Shown: piece by piece, positions 37,699 to 49,000 of the stretch
How positions within the stretch are numbered: the stretch's first letter is position 1
Layout of the letters: the number at the start of each line of letters is the position of its first letter
Source: Tannerellaceae bacterium
Lineage (GTDB): Bacteria; Bacteroidota; Bacteroidia; Bacteroidales; Tannerellaceae
Length of the DNA stretch: 64,000 bases
NCBI GenBank assembly: GCA_031257015.1
Contig: JAIRPK010000016.1
Location: 106,449-170,448 of the forward strand
Reading direction: 5' to 3'
Position numbers and translations under genes: made by a program
Notes under the pieces: generated by a model
Told to the model about the DNA's origin: nothing
The model's input: the letters and a program-made list of their open reading frames with translations, nothing else
The model's database searches: none

Positions 37699-38414
37699 AA
37701 AGCCAACTCATCAATAAAATTATACAAATACTTTATTCCTTCATATAAAAAGAAAAGGGGGAGTGTTTCCAGAGCACAAAGATACAAAAAAATATATAGC
37801 ACCCCAATCCTGTTGAGATTAAATATACGGAGACTTTTATAAATAATAATTAACCGGCAAAGGATAAATAACGCAACAAACATTATAAAAGGAGTCCTTT
37901 CCTGTGTTCCTATAAAGGACATCCATAAAACAGGAACATAAAGTAACGCTCCCCATAATCCTATCGCTGCCGAATAACCGATACGCCATTGTCTGAACTG
38001 TTCGGCTGTTATAAACACAACGCCAACAACAACGTATAATGCCTGTTTAAACAAATAAAAAAGCAACAATATGCCGAATATCAGAGTTATTATATTCAGA
38101 TTATGTTCTAAATCTGAATAATTAATGTAATCCATATTGCGCCCCCAAAGAAACATGAAGAGCGAGCATAAGAACAGACTCTGAAATACCATGAAGCGGC
38201 GAAACGCCTTCTCATTCCCGCTTGCATCTTCAAATATGCTCAACCGGTCTCTCACATGCGCCACATCACGAAGCATTTTTCCAAACAACCGGTAATTCTT
38301 ACGGAAAACAACAGAAAAAAGAATAAGCAAACCCAACAATAGCAAGAACAGCAAGTCATTTATCAACTGCCCCTCCCAAAGCCTGACGCCAACATATCCC
38401 TCAAACTCTTGCAT
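37689..38414 (-). CDS. DUF4271 membrane protein
   Basis: The product is 241 residues with about seven hydrophobic segments and a short cytosolic loop (YRLFGKMLRDVAHVRDRLSIFED). DUF4271 proteins are confined to Bacteroidota and regularly precede hemD, as here. No function is known to me. It starts 29 bp after the rseP stop. Confidence 0.85.
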   Translation of the reverse strand: MQEFEGYVGVRLWEGQLINDLLFLLLLGLLILFSVVFRKNYRLFGKMLRDVAHVRDRLSIFEDASGNEKAFRRFMVFQSLFLCSLFMFLWGRNMDYINYSDLEHNLNIITLIFGILLLFYLFKQALYVVVGVVFITAEQFRQWRIGYSAAIGLWGALLYVPVLWMSFIGTQERTPFIMFVALFILCRLIIIYKSLRIFNLNRIGVLYIFLYLCALETLPLFFLYEGIKYLYNFIDELALWH

Positions 38415-38443
38415 ACCTTGACGAACTCCTCACGTGATTCTAC

Positions 38444-39775
38444 TTACTTAAACAAGAAACGGAAGAAATCATTCCCATTCGCATAAATCAGCAGTCCGAA
38501 CAAGATAAGCATTCCCGTTATCTGTGCATACTCAAGAAATTTATCGCTCGGCTTCCGCCTGGTGATTACCTCGTAAAGCAGAAACATAATATGCCCACCG
38601 TCTAATGCCGGGATAGGCAGTATGTTCATAAATGCTAGGATGATGGACAGGAATGCAGTTTTCTCCCAGAAAGCGTGCCAATCCCATGTTGACGGAAAAA
38701 GATTGCCGATGGCTCCAAAGCCTCCAAGATTAGATACTCCCTCTTTCGTAAAGACATATTTCATTTCGCCAACATATCCCTTCAGCGTCTTCACGCCCAA
38801 TTTGATTCCTGCAGGAAAAGAGGACAAAAAGTCATACGATATTCTCGTCGTCTGATACACCTGCATCGGATCCGTCACAAGAAGAATACCCATATATCCA
38901 GCCGTATCCGTCGTCAGTTGCAGCGAATGTATGCTCCCGCGCCGATTCACAGTTACTACTATCGGCTTCGATTTGCGCAATTCAAGCAGCGAACGCAATT
39001 CATAAACAGAAACTGCCGGCACATCATCTATCGCCAAAATAGTATCCCCCGCTTGCATACCCGCTAAAGCAGCAGGCGTATCGGAAGAAGGCAATTCCTT
39101 TACAATTGCCGGGATCCGCTCAGATGCGAAGCCTTTCTTGTCTCTCATCAAACGCTGCATCAAATCATCCGGAATAGAGATCTGCACTTCCAAGCCGTTG
39201 CGAGATACTGTTACCACCTTTGAAGCAATAATCGAACGAAGAGCGTCCACTCCAAACCTTTCCAAATCCTTATCATCAGCGCGAAGCAGAATATCTCCAT
39301 CCTTAAACCCTATATTAAGGAATGTCTCACTATAATCCATCCCCATTTTTACATTCTTTAAAGGAATATAAGTATCACCCCATGTGAACAAAACCATAGA
39401 ATAAATAAACAACGCCAGCAGGAAGTTAAACATCACGCCGCCAGCCATAATCAAAAACCTCGCCCCCGATGACTTAGACCTGAACTCATACGGTTGCGGA
39501 GGTTGCGCCATCTGCTCCTTATCCATACTCTCGTCTATCATACCCGCAATTTTGCAATACCCCCCTAAGGGAAGCCAACCGATACCATACTCAGTCTCAC
39601 TGCTGCGAGGTCTGAAGCGAAACAGGGCGAACCACGGATCAAAGAACAGATAAAACTTCTCCACCCTCACTTTAAAAACTCTCGCAAAAAGAAAATGCCC
39701 AAACTCATGAACAAGCACCAGAATTGACAAGCTAGCTATAAGCTGTAAGGCCTTTATCAGAAATGTTTCCATCAT
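38444..39775 (-). CDS. rseP: Site-2 intramembrane zinc metalloprotease
   Basis: This 443-residue membrane protein has the M50 zinc motif HEFGHF at residues 23-28 in the first membrane segment. A PDZ domain is visible (AGMQAGDTILAIDDVPAVSVYELRSLLEL) and perhaps a second partly diverged one before it. The second metal/catalytic element is ILPIPALDGGHIMFLLYE near the C-terminus. In other bacteria this protease cleaves anti-sigma factors and signal-peptide remnants. It starts 4 bp after the dxr stop in the same transcript. Confidence 0.95.
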   Translation of the reverse strand: MMETFLIKALQLIASLSILVLVHEFGHFLFARVFKVRVEKFYLFFDPWFALFRFRPRSSETEYGIGWLPLGGYCKIAGMIDESMDKEQMAQPPQPYEFRSKSSGARFLIMAGGVMFNFLLALFIYSMVLFTWGDTYIPLKNVKMGMDYSETFLNIGFKDGDILLRADDKDLERFGVDALRSIIASKVVTVSRNGLEVQISIPDDLMQRLMRDKKGFASERIPAIVKELPSSDTPAALAGMQAGDTILAIDDVPAVSVYELRSLLELRKSKPIVVTVNRRGSIHSLQLTTDTAGYMGILLVTDPMQVYQTTRISYDFLSSFPAGIKLGVKTLKGYVGEMKYVFTKEGVSNLGGFGAIGNLFPSTWDWHAFWEKTAFLSIILAFMNILPIPALDGGHIMFLLYEVITRRKPSDKFLEYAQITGMLILFGLLIYANGNDFFRFLFK

Positions 39776-39778
39776 TTA

Positions 39779-40942
39779 TCATTTGTTAAGTAAATCAATC
39801 TTCTCCCAAGCTATCCTCCGCGCCTCGGCATCGGTAGCCGTATAATCTCCATGTCGCGGAGTAGAGACGAAGCTCGTCCGCTGCATCGTATGCTCAATAA
39901 CCTCGCTCATCTGAAGAAAACCTGCCCTGTCATGCAGGAAAGCATCCACCGCCACCTCGTTCGCCGCATTCAATATGCACGGCATATTTCCTCCTCTGTT
40001 GACTGCCTCATAAGCCAGCGACAAATTGTGAAACTTTTCCATGTCAGGTTGCTCAAAAGTCAACGTCGCATACTGTGCAAAATCCAGCTTCGCCGCATTA
40101 TTCTTTATCCTCGTCGGGAAAGAAAGCGCATAACTTATCGGCATCCTCATGTCCGGCGCACCCAATTGCGCAATTATCGCCCCGTCGATAAACTCCACCA
40201 TAGAATGAATTACCGACTGCGGATGCACCAGAACTTGAATCCTTTCCGGACTAATCCTGAAGAGCCATTTAGCCTCAATCATCTCAAAGCCCTTGTTCAT
40301 CATCGACGCTGAATCAATCGTGATCTTCGCCCCCATATTCCAATTCGGATGTCGCAAAGCCTCCTCCTTCGTCACCTTTGCCAACGCCTCGCGAGAATAA
40401 GTACGAAACGGACCGCCTGAAGCCGTCAGCCATATCTTTTCAACCTTTTGTCCCCAATTCCCTGCCAAACACTGAAAGATGGCAGAATGTTCCGAATCAA
40501 CAGGCAAAATCTTTGCCTTGTATTCATCCGCCAATGCAGAAATAAGCTCACCAGCAACCACCAGCGTTTCCTTATTCGCCAATGCAATCGCCTTTCCCTT
40601 CTTAATAGCGGCAATAACCGGAGCAAGCCCCGCATATCCAACCATGGCAGCCACAACCGTATCCACCGGCCCAGCCTCCGCCACCTGCGCAATAGCCTCC
40701 GCGCCCGCCCAAACCTTAATCGGCAAATCTGCCAACGCCTCGGACAACGCCTTATACTTCCGCTCGTTCGCAATAACGACAACTTCAGGCAGAAACATTC
40801 GCGCCTGCTGTGCAAGCAAATCAACCTGCTCATTAGCTGTAAGCGCATACACGTCATATAAATCCCTCTGCTCGGCGACAACATCAAGCGTTTGCGTTCC
40901 GATGGAGCCGGTCGAACCCAAAATAGCCAAACTCTGTTTCAT
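39779..40942 (-). CDS. dxr: 1-deoxy-D-xylulose 5-phosphate reductoisomerase
   Basis: This 387-residue enzyme makes MEP in the non-mevalonate isoprenoid route using NADPH and a divalent metal. Visible: the NADPH loop ILGSTGSIGTQTLDVV, KAIALANKETLVVAGELI, the metal site LPVDSEHSAIFQCL, the substrate loop TASGGPFR, and HPNWNMGAKITIDSASMMNKGFEMIEA. The ATG at 40942 shares bases with the TGA of the upstream M23 gene, so the two are translationally coupled. Confidence 0.97.
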   Translation of the reverse strand: MKQSLAILGSTGSIGTQTLDVVAEQRDLYDVYALTANEQVDLLAQQARMFLPEVVVIANERKYKALSEALADLPIKVWAGAEAIAQVAEAGPVDTVVAAMVGYAGLAPVIAAIKKGKAIALANKETLVVAGELISALADEYKAKILPVDSEHSAIFQCLAGNWGQKVEKIWLTASGGPFRTYSREALAKVTKEEALRHPNWNMGAKITIDSASMMNKGFEMIEAKWLFRISPERIQVLVHPQSVIHSMVEFIDGAIIAQLGAPDMRMPISYALSFPTRIKNNAAKLDFAQYATLTFEQPDMEKFHNLSLAYEAVNRGGNMPCILNAANEVAVDAFLHDRAGFLQMSEVIEHTMQRTSFVSTPRHGDYTATDAEARRIAWEKIDLLNK

Positions 40943-41814
40943 CAAAAAGATATGTATTCTTCAGGGTTAACGGGATTCCCCTTGAGCCATAATTCAAAAT
41001 GCAAATGCGGCCCCGTGGACAAAGCACCCGTATTTCCAACCAGTGCAATCGCCTCTCCCGCAACAACATTATCACCTGTCCGCTTCAACAGCAATTCATT
41101 ATGCTTGTAAATAGAAACAAAACCATTCCTGTGCTGCAACGCCATGATATTACCGAAATGCGGGTCATAGCCGGTATAAATAACCGTCCCGTCAAGCGTT
41201 GCCATTACGCTTTCCCTCGGAGCGGCAACCAGGTCAACACCATAATGCCCAATGCCGGCATCATACGCCGCAGAAACAACCCCATTCGCCGGCTTGTAGA
41301 AGAAAGCCATCTCCTGTTTAGCCGGATTTTGCGAGATAGACATCAGATTATATTTCTCCGCTTCCTCAAAATCCTTGACAAATTCCTCTTCCTTCCTGCT
41401 GCGAGGAATATCGTAATCCGCTCCGATAATAGCCATTGAATCGAAAGGCAAAACAGAATCGATCGGCATCGTGCCGGTCAGTATAGCCGTAAAATTATCC
41501 AGATATTTCCCTTGCAGATAAATAATATTCTCAAGCGAATCCGCCCTCAGCGCATTCTCAATAATTCCCTTTCGGATCTCCACATCCAAATATCCCGGCA
41601 AGTAATTTTTCATGGGAGTCTTGATGATTATAAACGCCGTAAACGCAACAAGCAAAAGAGCAAACGCCAGCAATACGGCAAAAGCAGACAGCTGTGAAAG
41701 ACGGAAAGACCAGACTTCCTCAAGTGTTCCCTCATTAAAAAAAGATAATTTGTATTTGAACCGTATGCGACGCCAGAAAGATTGCCTGTTACGTTTATTT
41801 GCTTTATCTGTCAT
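40942..41814 (-). CDS. M23 family metallopeptidase (murein hydrolase-like)
   Basis: The protein is about 290 residues with one N-terminal membrane anchor (AFAVLLAFALLLVAFTAFIII) and a periplasmic linker. The C-terminal M23 (LytM) domain has HYGVDLVAAPRESVMATLDG (first zinc ligands) and GPHLHFELW (HxH motif). It would cut or regulate cutting of peptidoglycan cross-links. The ATG at 41814 (MTDKANKRNR) was chosen because a promoter lies at 41833-41840; the longer reading starts upstream of it. It is the first gene of the operon M23-dxr-rseP-DUF4271-hemD-rnpA-yidD. Confidence 0.92.
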   Translation of the reverse strand: MTDKANKRNRQSFWRRIRFKYKLSFFNEGTLEEVWSFRLSQLSAFAVLLAFALLLVAFTAFIIIKTPMKNYLPGYLDVEIRKGIIENALRADSLENIIYLQGKYLDNFTAILTGTMPIDSVLPFDSMAIIGADYDIPRSRKEEEFVKDFEEAEKYNLMSISQNPAKQEMAFFYKPANGVVSAAYDAGIGHYGVDLVAAPRESVMATLDGTVIYTGYDPHFGNIMALQHRNGFVSIYKHNELLLKRTGDNVVAGEAIALVGNTGALSTGPHLHFELWLKGNPVNPEEYISF

Positions 41815-41832
41815 AAGTGGAAAATTAGGCTG

Positions 41833-41840
41833 CAAAGATA
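41833..41840 (-). promoter_or_regulatory. Promoter -7 element of the M23-dxr-rseP-hemD-rnpA-yidD operon
   Basis: The minus strand reads TATCTTTG followed by C. It lies 19 bp before the ATG at 41814, so it would give a very short leader. It decides the start of the M23 gene. Confidence 0.6.
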
Positions 41841-42291
41841 AGAAAACTATCACACTTTCAACTCGCGGGAATCAACACGAACCGTCCTCGTCAGGCAAAA
41901 AAGCAAGCCTGTGCTTAATGAAATGCCCCCTGCATTTTGAAGACTGGCCGCCCACTCGCGAGTTCACGCCAAATGCTCTACGCCCAATGTTCGCCTGCCC
42001 GCGCATCGCTCAAAATCACCCGAATCTCCCCTACCCTTCCGCACCGCACGCATGATGCCCTGATAAACCAAAAAGATCCTTGAACATCCACATTAAAGCA
42101 AAAGACCGTTCAGCCCATAACCAAAGCGCCTCTGCTCCATCGCCGACAAATTCAAAACATCATGCTGCATAATTCCCTCAACGCCCCAGTCCGGAAAGGA
42201 TTTGGGCACATGCTTCCTCAAAATTTGCCATTCGTGAAGCGATTCCGGTAATTAAACTATATTTTGTAAAATAAAAAACACTCATTCTTCA

Positions 42292-42544
42292 GATTAAAAG
42301 ACATAATGAAAATAGAGATTAATACTTTTAAAGAATAAAAACATATTATGAAAACAATTATATAGTCATTTAACCTGTTAAATATCTATATACAGATTAA
42401 CAAATACATTTTTAATTAGTTGAAACATATCATATATATATACAAATACTGTTTTAACCGATTAAAACATATTATAATTAATTATATACAATCATTTAAC
42501 AGATTAAAAGACAGTATTCAAAACCGCATATATTCATTTAATCA
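42292..42544. repeat. Degenerate AT-rich tandem array of about six units of 41-44 bp
   Basis: Unit starts near 42292, 42333, 42377, 42419, 42460 and 42502 are marked by (G)(A/T)TTAAAA or GTTGAAAC, preceded by TTTAAC or TTTAAT. The junction TTTAACCGATTAAA is a small dyad. The middles are AT-rich and poorly conserved. The call is weaker than for the other arrays because low-complexity AT sequence can mimic repeats. From 41841 to 42291 and from 42545 to 42850 I see nothing else. Confidence 0.55.
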
Positions 42545-42850
42545 CCGTATTCCGGTTATTTTCCTTAAAATCATAAGAAGGCCCAAAGAAAAAGATAGCA
42601 GAAACGGCCAGTTCGGTCGCTTCCGCAATAAAGACAGTCTATTGAAAACAGCGGGAAAGGAAATCAGGGGACAAGGCCACTCATCCGCCCCAGCCATAGC
42701 TTCAAACAGCCATGCAGCCGCTTGCCGGACATGATTTTAGAGCAAATCATTTCCGTATAGCTCTCTGCACACCAGAAACGAAGCATTTGCTAAAAACTTG
42801 GCTCAAAGAATCACGCTCGACAGTCTGAAAAATCTAAAAAAGCGTTCGCT

Positions 42851-42878
42851 AAAAAAGAGACGGGGCGAACCCCGCCTC
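42851..42878 (-). terminator. UUCG-loop terminator downstream of the first C10 protease
   Basis: On the minus strand GAGGCGGGG, TTCG, CCCCGTCTC forms a stem with one mismatch and a UUCG loop, followed by six T. It lies about 150 bp past the stop at 43027. Confidence 0.85.
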
Positions 42879-42963
42879 CCTGATGAAAATATAATAAAAA
42901 TGAAATACAAGCCGTCTGCACTTATTTTTTCTGTTGACTTTCCAATGCTTATTCTAATTAATA

Positions 42964-42994
42964 GAAGAGGGGGAGGAAAATCCCCCCACGCCTT
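42964..42994 (-). terminator. G/C hairpin directly after the first C10 protease
   Basis: GAAG plus GGGGGA pairs with TCCCCC plus CTTC around an A-rich loop. It lies 33 bp past the stop and is followed on the minus strand by TATTAATT, not a T-run. It may act as a 3' stabiliser or first terminator. Confidence 0.55.
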
Positions 42995-43026
42995 CTATCA
43001 AAGAATAAATAATTATAAAATCAAAA

Positions 43027-46000
43027 CTAAAATTTCTTTACGAACTTAAGCGTTGTCGTTCCCTGCGCCGTTTCAATTCTAAGGAGATATACCCCCCTGC
43101 CAAGGTTCGCGATAGGAACCGAGAGGACACCTGCTACATTCGGCGCTTCGGAAAGCTGAAATCTGCCGATAAGGTCATAGACGGCAATCTTTTTAACCGT
43201 TGCGTCCGATTCCACGAATAACGTCGCGTAAGCCGGGTCGAAATAGATGTTCAGCTTGCCGGCGACATCCTCTGTACCAACACCCGTGGAGCGTGTAATG
43301 ACAATGCGGTAAATATTCTCCGTTCCATCTTCAGCACGAACCATGACGTCAATCGTATTCTCTCCAACCTGCAGAGCACGAAGCCCGTCGCCCGTTACCG
43401 TCGCCGCATAATGATTGGCGATGGCTTCGATGGTGACGCTTCCTGCACTATTGCCGACGTTGGCGGAATAGTTGTTCTCTCCGGGCGAGAAATCAGGCGT
43501 CAAAGTCCCCGGAACGATGGCCAAACGATAGAGACTGGCATCACTGGAAAGAACCTGCGGCTCAACGTCTCTGACAATCACAATACATGTTGCCGTATAT
43601 CCGCCGACATTAGTCCTTACCGTAATCGTAGCTGTTCCGGGAGCAATGCCCCTGACGAGGCCGGCGGATGTCACAGTTGCGATGGCCGTATTGGATGACG
43701 TCCAGGTAACAGTCCTGTCGCTGGCGGTTATCGGTTGAACATTCGCGACCAAATTCGAGGTATTGCCCACGTAAAGTGTCAGATTTCCCGTATTAAGCGT
43801 TACCCCTGTGACAAGTCCTCCTGCTGCGACAACAGTTAGCGTCCCATTGACAGTCGACGGCGTATCGAACACATAATTATCAGTAGTCGTTACGCCAGCA
43901 AGGCTGGGAACAATCGTATATACGCCCGCAGCATCGACGTAATCCGGACTTGTCAGAGAAGGCGTTCCGTTGAGAACCGTCTCAATTCCAACCTGCCCGT
44001 CAATCGTATAAGAATAAGTCGGCTGAGGCTGTCCAACTTCAACAGCCACATCATTGGCCTTAACCTTGACCGGTTTCTTCTCGATGCTGAAGTTATAAAC
44101 GATGCTGCCCGAATAAGTTGCGTCGGCAGTCGGCACAGACAGTTTGAGCGTATAATCACCGGCATTGCGCGGAGCATCTGCACTGCTGTATCCAAGGGCG
44201 ACGCTTTCGTAGAGTTTATCAAGCGTAATGCCCGTTACGTCGCTGCCATCGACAGTATTTACGATTACCGGCGTGCCGGAGTAAGCATAATCCTGTCCGT
44301 CATAAACTTTGTTGTTTACGGTCAGGCCGGAGATAGTAACGGGAGTTTTAGCGATGGTTTTCACTTCTATGGTCGAAATGAAGTTATTGTAATTATCGCT
44401 AGAGACTTCCACATCAATAGTTGCCGTCTTTCCGGCTTCAACGCTGATCACAGGGATACTTAACACAGCCGTTCCATTAATAGTGGAGCCGGGAACAATA
44501 ATATTATCGACATCAGTTGTCGAAACAACCGAATAGTCCTCATTCCCCAATACGCCCGTCACACTCGGTAACAGAGTTGTCAGGTCAAAGTTATACGCCT
44601 GCGCAAGCTCAGCTTTAACTTCGAGAAGTTGGGTAAGGCCGGTGGTTGTTGCTTTGGATATTGCGGCTGTTTTTGTGAACGCTCCGTTAGCCAATGAGTA
44701 GTTCCTTGCAGTCGGGCCGTTGGCAAAGAGACTGATAGAGACATCGACATCGTGCGTTCCTGCATTTGCATCATCAAAAGTTGCGCTAACTACGGAATAA
44801 TCCGTATTGATAACCAGCGACTGCGAGCCTTCCAAGGCATTAAAGCCTACTGAAGATACGGTTGCAGCCGTAGTATTATCGTAAGTTTTTGAATCGACTT
44901 GTGTTGAAGGTAGGTCTATCGTTATCGGCTTTCGTTCTATTGTAAACGTTTGCGTCGCATCATCTTTGTAATTGCCCGTTCCTGTAATGGTCAAGACATA
45001 TTCACCTGCATCAGTTCCCGTATTTGCAGAGTTAATGGTATAATCCGTAGAATAAACCAATGTTTCGCCATTCAGTTTGACAGCAACATTCGCTGAAGCC
45101 GGCATTTGCGCCGTCCCATTGTAAGTAAGCGTTCCTGCAATGTCTATTTCCGCATCAGCGATAGACTTTGGCGTTACGGTCAATACGCAATACGCCTCTG
45201 TTCGCGCAAAAAATCCCGGAACTTGAGCAGCAACAGCCGTGAGCGTCGTAGTCCCCACGCCTCTAATCTCAACCAGTCCAGCGTTGGAAATAATTGCAAC
45301 AGCAGGATCACTGGTTAAGTAATTTATGCCTCCACCATTGCTTGTTGAATTAATTGCAACAAACGAGAAGTTCGCCGTTCCAAATTCCTTAGCAAGAGTT
45401 GCGGACGGAAAAGATATATCCTGTGTAAGGCCGTCTTGTACATCGAATATAACTTGTCCAGTCACGGGCGTGGTTGTATAATTACCGTCGGTGGCGGTAA
45501 ACTTCCAATACAAGGTGACTTGAGGCGAACTTATCGTGAAAGCATAAGTTCCACCAACCTCATTCGTCCTTCCTGCATCGCTAAACCATTTCAATGTTCC
45601 AGCGACCATTTCTTTCCCGTTACCAGTAATGGTATTCACTCCTTCGCCGCCAGCTGGAGCAATTGAGGCAACGGCAGAAGAAAGCGTAGCCCCATCAATT
45701 ACTGTATGCTGCGCGATTGTAAATGGATAAGTATAATTTGCCGTGGTTATGTTTGCTGTTGTCGAAGCGATAACCGGCTCGCTATAATTATCCTTCGCAT
45801 TGCCGGAGAGGACAACGTTGGAAATCACAACTTGCTTAGCTGTCCCTGCATCTTTCGAGGCAAACGTTCCTGTGGCAGTTGCAGTCACATCATCCGAACC
45901 TATTACATTAGATAATGAAATAGAAACGGAGGCACTGGTTGTTCCGTCGTAAACTTTAGTACTAGCCGTAGCAGTCCCGGTCAGTTGGAGTTTTGCAATA

Positions 46001-49000
46001 TTGAACGAACCTGTCACAGTTCCACTATAATTCCCAGTTCCGGAGACTGTAACGATCGCGTTCCCTGCATTAGTCCCCCCCCCCGTAAGCGAATATGTAT
46101 AATCGGCAGCATTGATTAATGCTGTCGCAACTCCGTTGAGCGTTACTGTTGCATGAACATTGTTTGCGGTTGGCAATTGCGAAGCACCTGTATATATATA
46201 TGTACCAGCAATCTGTACTTGCGTATTATTGGAGGTCAGCTCCCTTGAAGCAATGTTTAACACGTAACTGCTCTCTGTTTCCACAAATTGTCCGGCAACA
46301 GCAGCTGCCTTGGCATAAATATGAACTGTTCCGACTTTCAAGATAGAGACCGCACCGGTAGTTGCATTGACGGTCGCAATATTAGTATCCTCACTTCTAT
46401 AAGTAAACTGGGTACTTCCCCCCACCGTATTATTCCTTGCTGCATTAGTAAATACCGGGTCTCCGAATATTTTATTAATGGGCGAAGCCGTCTCAAAAGA
46501 TATTGATTGCGGCAGACCATTACCGTTAAGAACATTAAAGGCTACACTTATTATTTGTGGCGTTACATTATAGTTGCCAACAGAAGCCGTGAACTTATAA
46601 TATAACGTAGCAGTTCCCACAGCCGCAAATGTATAGCCGGCAGCAACCTGCGTATTGGCAGCAGCATCCGAATACCACACTCCCGTACCTTGAATCGTTT
46701 CGGGAGTTCCGTTAATGGAAACGCCTGTCGGAAGAGGAATTTGTACGGTAGAAATAGCAGAGCCGACAAAGACCTGTATAGGTTGTGTTATATTATATGT
46801 ATAAGAAGCCACAGTGATATTTGCGGAGAGACCGGTTGGAATATTCGGAGCCAAATAATTAGTAGACTTTATTCCGGCAAGCGCCAATGACTGCACCGTT
46901 ACATCTTTGGCAGTTCCAACATTTGCATTGGCAAACGAGGCAATGAAATTCAGAGATACATCGTCACCAGCGACAATATTGTTCAAAGATGATGTTATTC
47001 CGGCAGCTGTCGTGCCATCATAAACTTTATCCTGAGCAGCAACGTTCGCAAAGGCCAGCTGACGTTTGCTTATCGTATAAGTAGTCGTTTTCGTATCCTT
47101 GTAATTCCCTTGCCCGGTAATCGTAAGCGTCGCTGTTCCAGCATTAACGCCACCGTTTGTCGCGGCAAAGGAGTAGTCGGTGTTGTTTGTTAGCGTTGTG
47201 CTACCGATCTTAACTGTGATAGAAGCGGGCGTCTGTGGATTTCCGCTGTAAACAATCGCAGCAATCGGATCGACCGTTGCATCGGACAAAGTTCTGCGCT
47301 GTATGCTAAAGTCCACAGTCGTCTGGCTCAACATATATCCTGCAAGCGAGCTTTGCAACGCGACAGTCGCCCTGTAATCCCCCGCATTGGTCGGCGGAGT
47401 AGCAGAAGAATAAGTTGTTTGATTCCTTCCAACATAAGTCACCGTATAATCCGTACCAGCAGTCAGATTAACAACATTTCCACCCGGATTAGTAAAATTA
47501 AATCCTGCTTGCGGCGAGCCGTTGTATATCGGGGTTGCCGCAGCGAGTGAGAGGGCAACTGGGTCAGATGGAGGATTAACTAAAGTGAATGGCACAGTGT
47601 TGCCCAATTTAGTCCAACCACCACTAGGATTATAAAAATAAACAGCAGCGCCATAAGCCCCTGGCTCCAAATCAATCGGAGTATTGAACAACACAGATTT
47701 AGTCTCATTATTATCTATCAAAACCTGTTGCCGACCAAAATAAGTCAGCGAAGTTCCTCCGGAAGAAGGGAATACAAAAGCTAAAAGCTGCTCGTCAAAT
47801 AACCCTCCTGTATTATTAATCGAAACAGTCATTTGCGGATTCTCTTTATTCACGCTGCTACTATTCGCAAAAGTCGGCCCTGATACAAGCGAAAGCGAAG
47901 CAGCAGCAGGAGCAGCATTAACAGTAACATCAATACTACCTCCCAAATTCACATAAGTCGGCGATGATGTCAAGCCGTATGACGAATCATACTGCACCTG
48001 AACCGCATGTGTTATCACCGTCGATACGGTTGTTGGAATCGTAAAGGAAAAACCAACAGTCTTGGTCGCCCCGACAGGAATAACCACTGGCTCTGTCACT
48101 GTACCGACAGTACCAAATCGAAGTCTTAATTGTGCATTATAATCACCCGTTCCACTATTCGTAACCTTCGCAGTAAATGACGCAGTTTTCCCCAGATACA
48201 ACTGAGCAACCGTTTGAAGTTCCGCTATTGTTAATGAAGGAGTTTTAGGAGTAGCTTCACCAATAGTGAATTGCTGTCCGCTTGACGATACGGTTACGTT
48301 CAAGTAGTGGACACCTCCTTCTCGACCTTGCATCGGAATAGGAGTGTTCTCATCCGTACTGTGGCTATAAACCGGAACAATAGTATATTCCCCATCCGGT
48401 AAAGAGGTCGGAAGCTTTTTGTCGCTCCAAGAATAAGAATTCCAGCCCCATCCGGGAAGAAGAAGGTCATCATCTTCTGTCACTTGCTCCTTAATCCAAT
48501 AACTATACAAAGAATTATTCTGATAAAGCGCATAACCAAAATAACCATTAAACGGTTTAGTACCAATATTAACCACAGATCTCAACGTCAGAGTAAGTGC
48601 AGTATTTATATTATGAGTACCACTGCTTATGCTGGATGCGACTGATGCAAAACCAATTGACGCGCCAGCAGACACACCCCCGACTGAAGGCTGAATACCT
48701 GTAATAATGGCCTGTCCTGAATTATATCCCCCTGCACCACCGCCAATACCCAGCGAACTGGGATTCAAGGCTGATAATTCAAAGTAGCCGTCAGAAGAAC
48801 CACCCCATCCCCAATTGAAATGGAAAAAGCCCTCTTCATTATAACCATCACAAACAAAAGCATGTCCTCCGCCGGAACCGGAACCGCTATAATACACCGG
48901 ACGGTGTTTCGTCAATTCATCTTTAACAAAATTGACCCAATTGGAATAAGAATAATAACGCCTGTCCAAATAAGCCATTCCGGAATCATAGCCAAAATAA

